Assembly (NCBI GenBank): GCA_963575745.1 | Contig: CAUYUJ010015745.1 | Location: 60,001 to 124,000 of the forward strand | Reading direction: 5' to 3' | Length of the DNA: 64,000 nt | Source of the DNA: Prorocentrum cordatum | Taxonomy: Eukaryota; Sar; Dinophyceae; Prorocentrales; Prorocentraceae | Shown: piece by piece, positions 62,766 to 64,000 of the stretch | How the letters are laid out: each line of letters begins with the position of its first letter | Numbering within the stretch: the stretch's first letter is position 1 | Notes under the pieces: model-generated | What the model was told of the DNA's origin: nothing | Databases searched by the model: none | Seen by the model: the letters and a program-made list of their open reading frames with translations, nothing else | Translations under genes and position numbers: made by a program

Positions 62766-64000
62766 CCACTCATATAATATGCACGAGGCGTCGCGAACCA
62801 TTTGGGGCAAGAGGGCAACGCCGCGATCCGCTTGGAGCAACGTGTTGTTCCTATCTCTCTTTGAGGGGGGGGGGGGGCGGGGAGTGGGGGGGGCGAGGGA
62901 AGGGGGTGGGGAGAAACTTGTAACAGTTCTTTGGGGATTGGGTTGGAACTCGCATGCGCAGTCCTATTTTGAGAATACAACGCTAAGGGGTCGGAGCGGT
63001 ACCAGGCCGTCGATACAAAACAGTGCCGCGGGGGTGGCCTCCACATGCTTTGGATGACCCCTGGGGGGCCCAGAGTTTTTCTAGAGGGTACAGAGGTCCC
63101 CCCCATCAGGCCGCAGAGATATATGACGGGTCTTGCTGACCACCAGGTGCCCTTCAGGAACCCTAGACGGCATGTGAGATTCTTGGCAATGTCTGAAATG
63201 TCTCAGGGGGGGGGGGTTAGGTGGGGTCTATGCGTGTTTAACCAGGTCTGGAAGGTCTCTGTGTCGCTTCTGTTATACTCTGGAGGGGCCCAGGAGTTCT
63301 CTAGCAGAGTCTACATGGTCCCCACTGGTTATAAAACATCTGAGCGCCGTAAAACAGCTTTAACGTTTAGGTGGCATCTAGAAGGTCTAACCAGTCCCTG
63401 GCGCGTCTGGATGGCACCCAGGAGTCTTTAGATACCCCTGGGGTGCGTCGACAATTTCTGGGGGGGAGGGGGGCGGCCGATGCCATCGCCAGAAAGCCCA
63501 GGTGACCTCTATGACGGCAGAGAGGGCTCATACCGTGGTCGTTGGGGTCCATGCGGTGTACATAGTGTCTCTGGGATGAGTCAGAATTCCTCTTGGGAGC
63601 CTGACTGTATCACTTCAGAAGCTTAAAGGTATCATTGTATGCCGACGCACCGAATTGTGTCTAATGGTAGTGTCGGATATATGTCTTGCGTTGTGTTCTC
63701 TGGTGTGTCTAGACAACATGTACGGTGTGCAGGTGGCGTCTACAGTGCCTGGACGGTCCCTAAAAGGTATACAGTTGCTCCGCAAGGGTCCCGAGGGCCT
63801 CCCGAATGCCCGCGCAGTCTCGGACGGATCTAGGGGGCGCGCGGGAAGGGAGGGTTGGGGGGGGGGGCATTAGAGTGTCTAGAGTTTGTTCCGACCAATG
63901 CCTAGAAGGCCCCTGGCCCCTGCAGATGGTCTATGGTAACGTAGTCTATGGGATATCCACATGGTATCGGTGGCCTCTGGATTGTCAGTTTATCTGGTGT
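62766..64000. repeat. Degenerate minisatellite with GGTCTCTAG words; no gene seen
   Basis: From about 63040 to the end, words such as GGTGTCTAG, AGGTCCC, GGTCTCT and ATGGTATC recur at roughly 20-25 base spacing, interrupted by G-runs. Open frames are short. The window ends inside this repeat. Confidence 0.5.

Overview
The window looks like nuclear DNA of a dinoflagellate. The evidence is long purine/pyrimidine, CAT/ATC, GTA and CA microsatellite arrays, high GC outside a few AT-richer islands, and two recognisable eukaryotic genes split into short exons by introns that start with GC, GA or GT. A degenerate ORF is preceded by an 18-base stretch that matches the dinoflagellate spliced leader at 16 of 18 positions, and two decayed ORF families resemble repeat proteins I know from dinoflagellate genomes. 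A free-living, high-GC genus such as Prorocentrum is possible, but this is inferred from style only. There is a 100-base assembly gap at 5952-6051.

Layout. 1-18000 is almost entirely low-complexity and tandem DNA: GTA, TCC, GGA and CAT arrays, CCAAGAGGCC-type arrays, and a 73-bp minisatellite. Only weak exon-like pieces occur there, plus the first copies of several dispersed hairpin repeats. 18000-28700 holds AT-richer islands, a diverged ~1.1-kb direct duplication (21040-22140 and 25750-26830) and two decayed protein-coding elements (22437-23870 and 26840-28340). 28700-31000 carries dispersed short repeats and a four-copy tandem array.

31000-39300 is the gene-rich core. A SEC14/CRAL-TRIO lipid-transfer protein gene (33411-31188) and an amidohydrolase family 3 (YtcJ-like) gene (39216-36421) lie head to tail on the minus strand. 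39300-57000 is a dense mosaic of at least ten families of short elements with terminal inverted repeats. Between them sit short exon-like segments, best at 46390-46990, 49455-50460 and 53905-54119, all minus strand. 57000-64000 holds a decayed zinc-ribbon ORF, a long inverted repeat, a large purine-then-pyrimidine array, one convincing terminal exon (60834-60244) and CTACT/GGGAT satellites.

The most interesting theme is intron origin. Most introns resolved here are bounded by 4-8 bp direct repeats. Several consist of hairpin elements that also occur elsewhere in the window, and removing the element plus one repeat copy restores the reading frame. Some junctions fit a relaxed GC/GA/GT-AG rule. 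Others (in the amidohydrolase, in SEC14 and at 46.5-46.8 kb) show no splice consensus at the exact excision point. This looks like an active or recently active set of introners (transposon-derived introns) with several unrelated families in one genome. All boundaries were read by eye; no alignment or database search was run.
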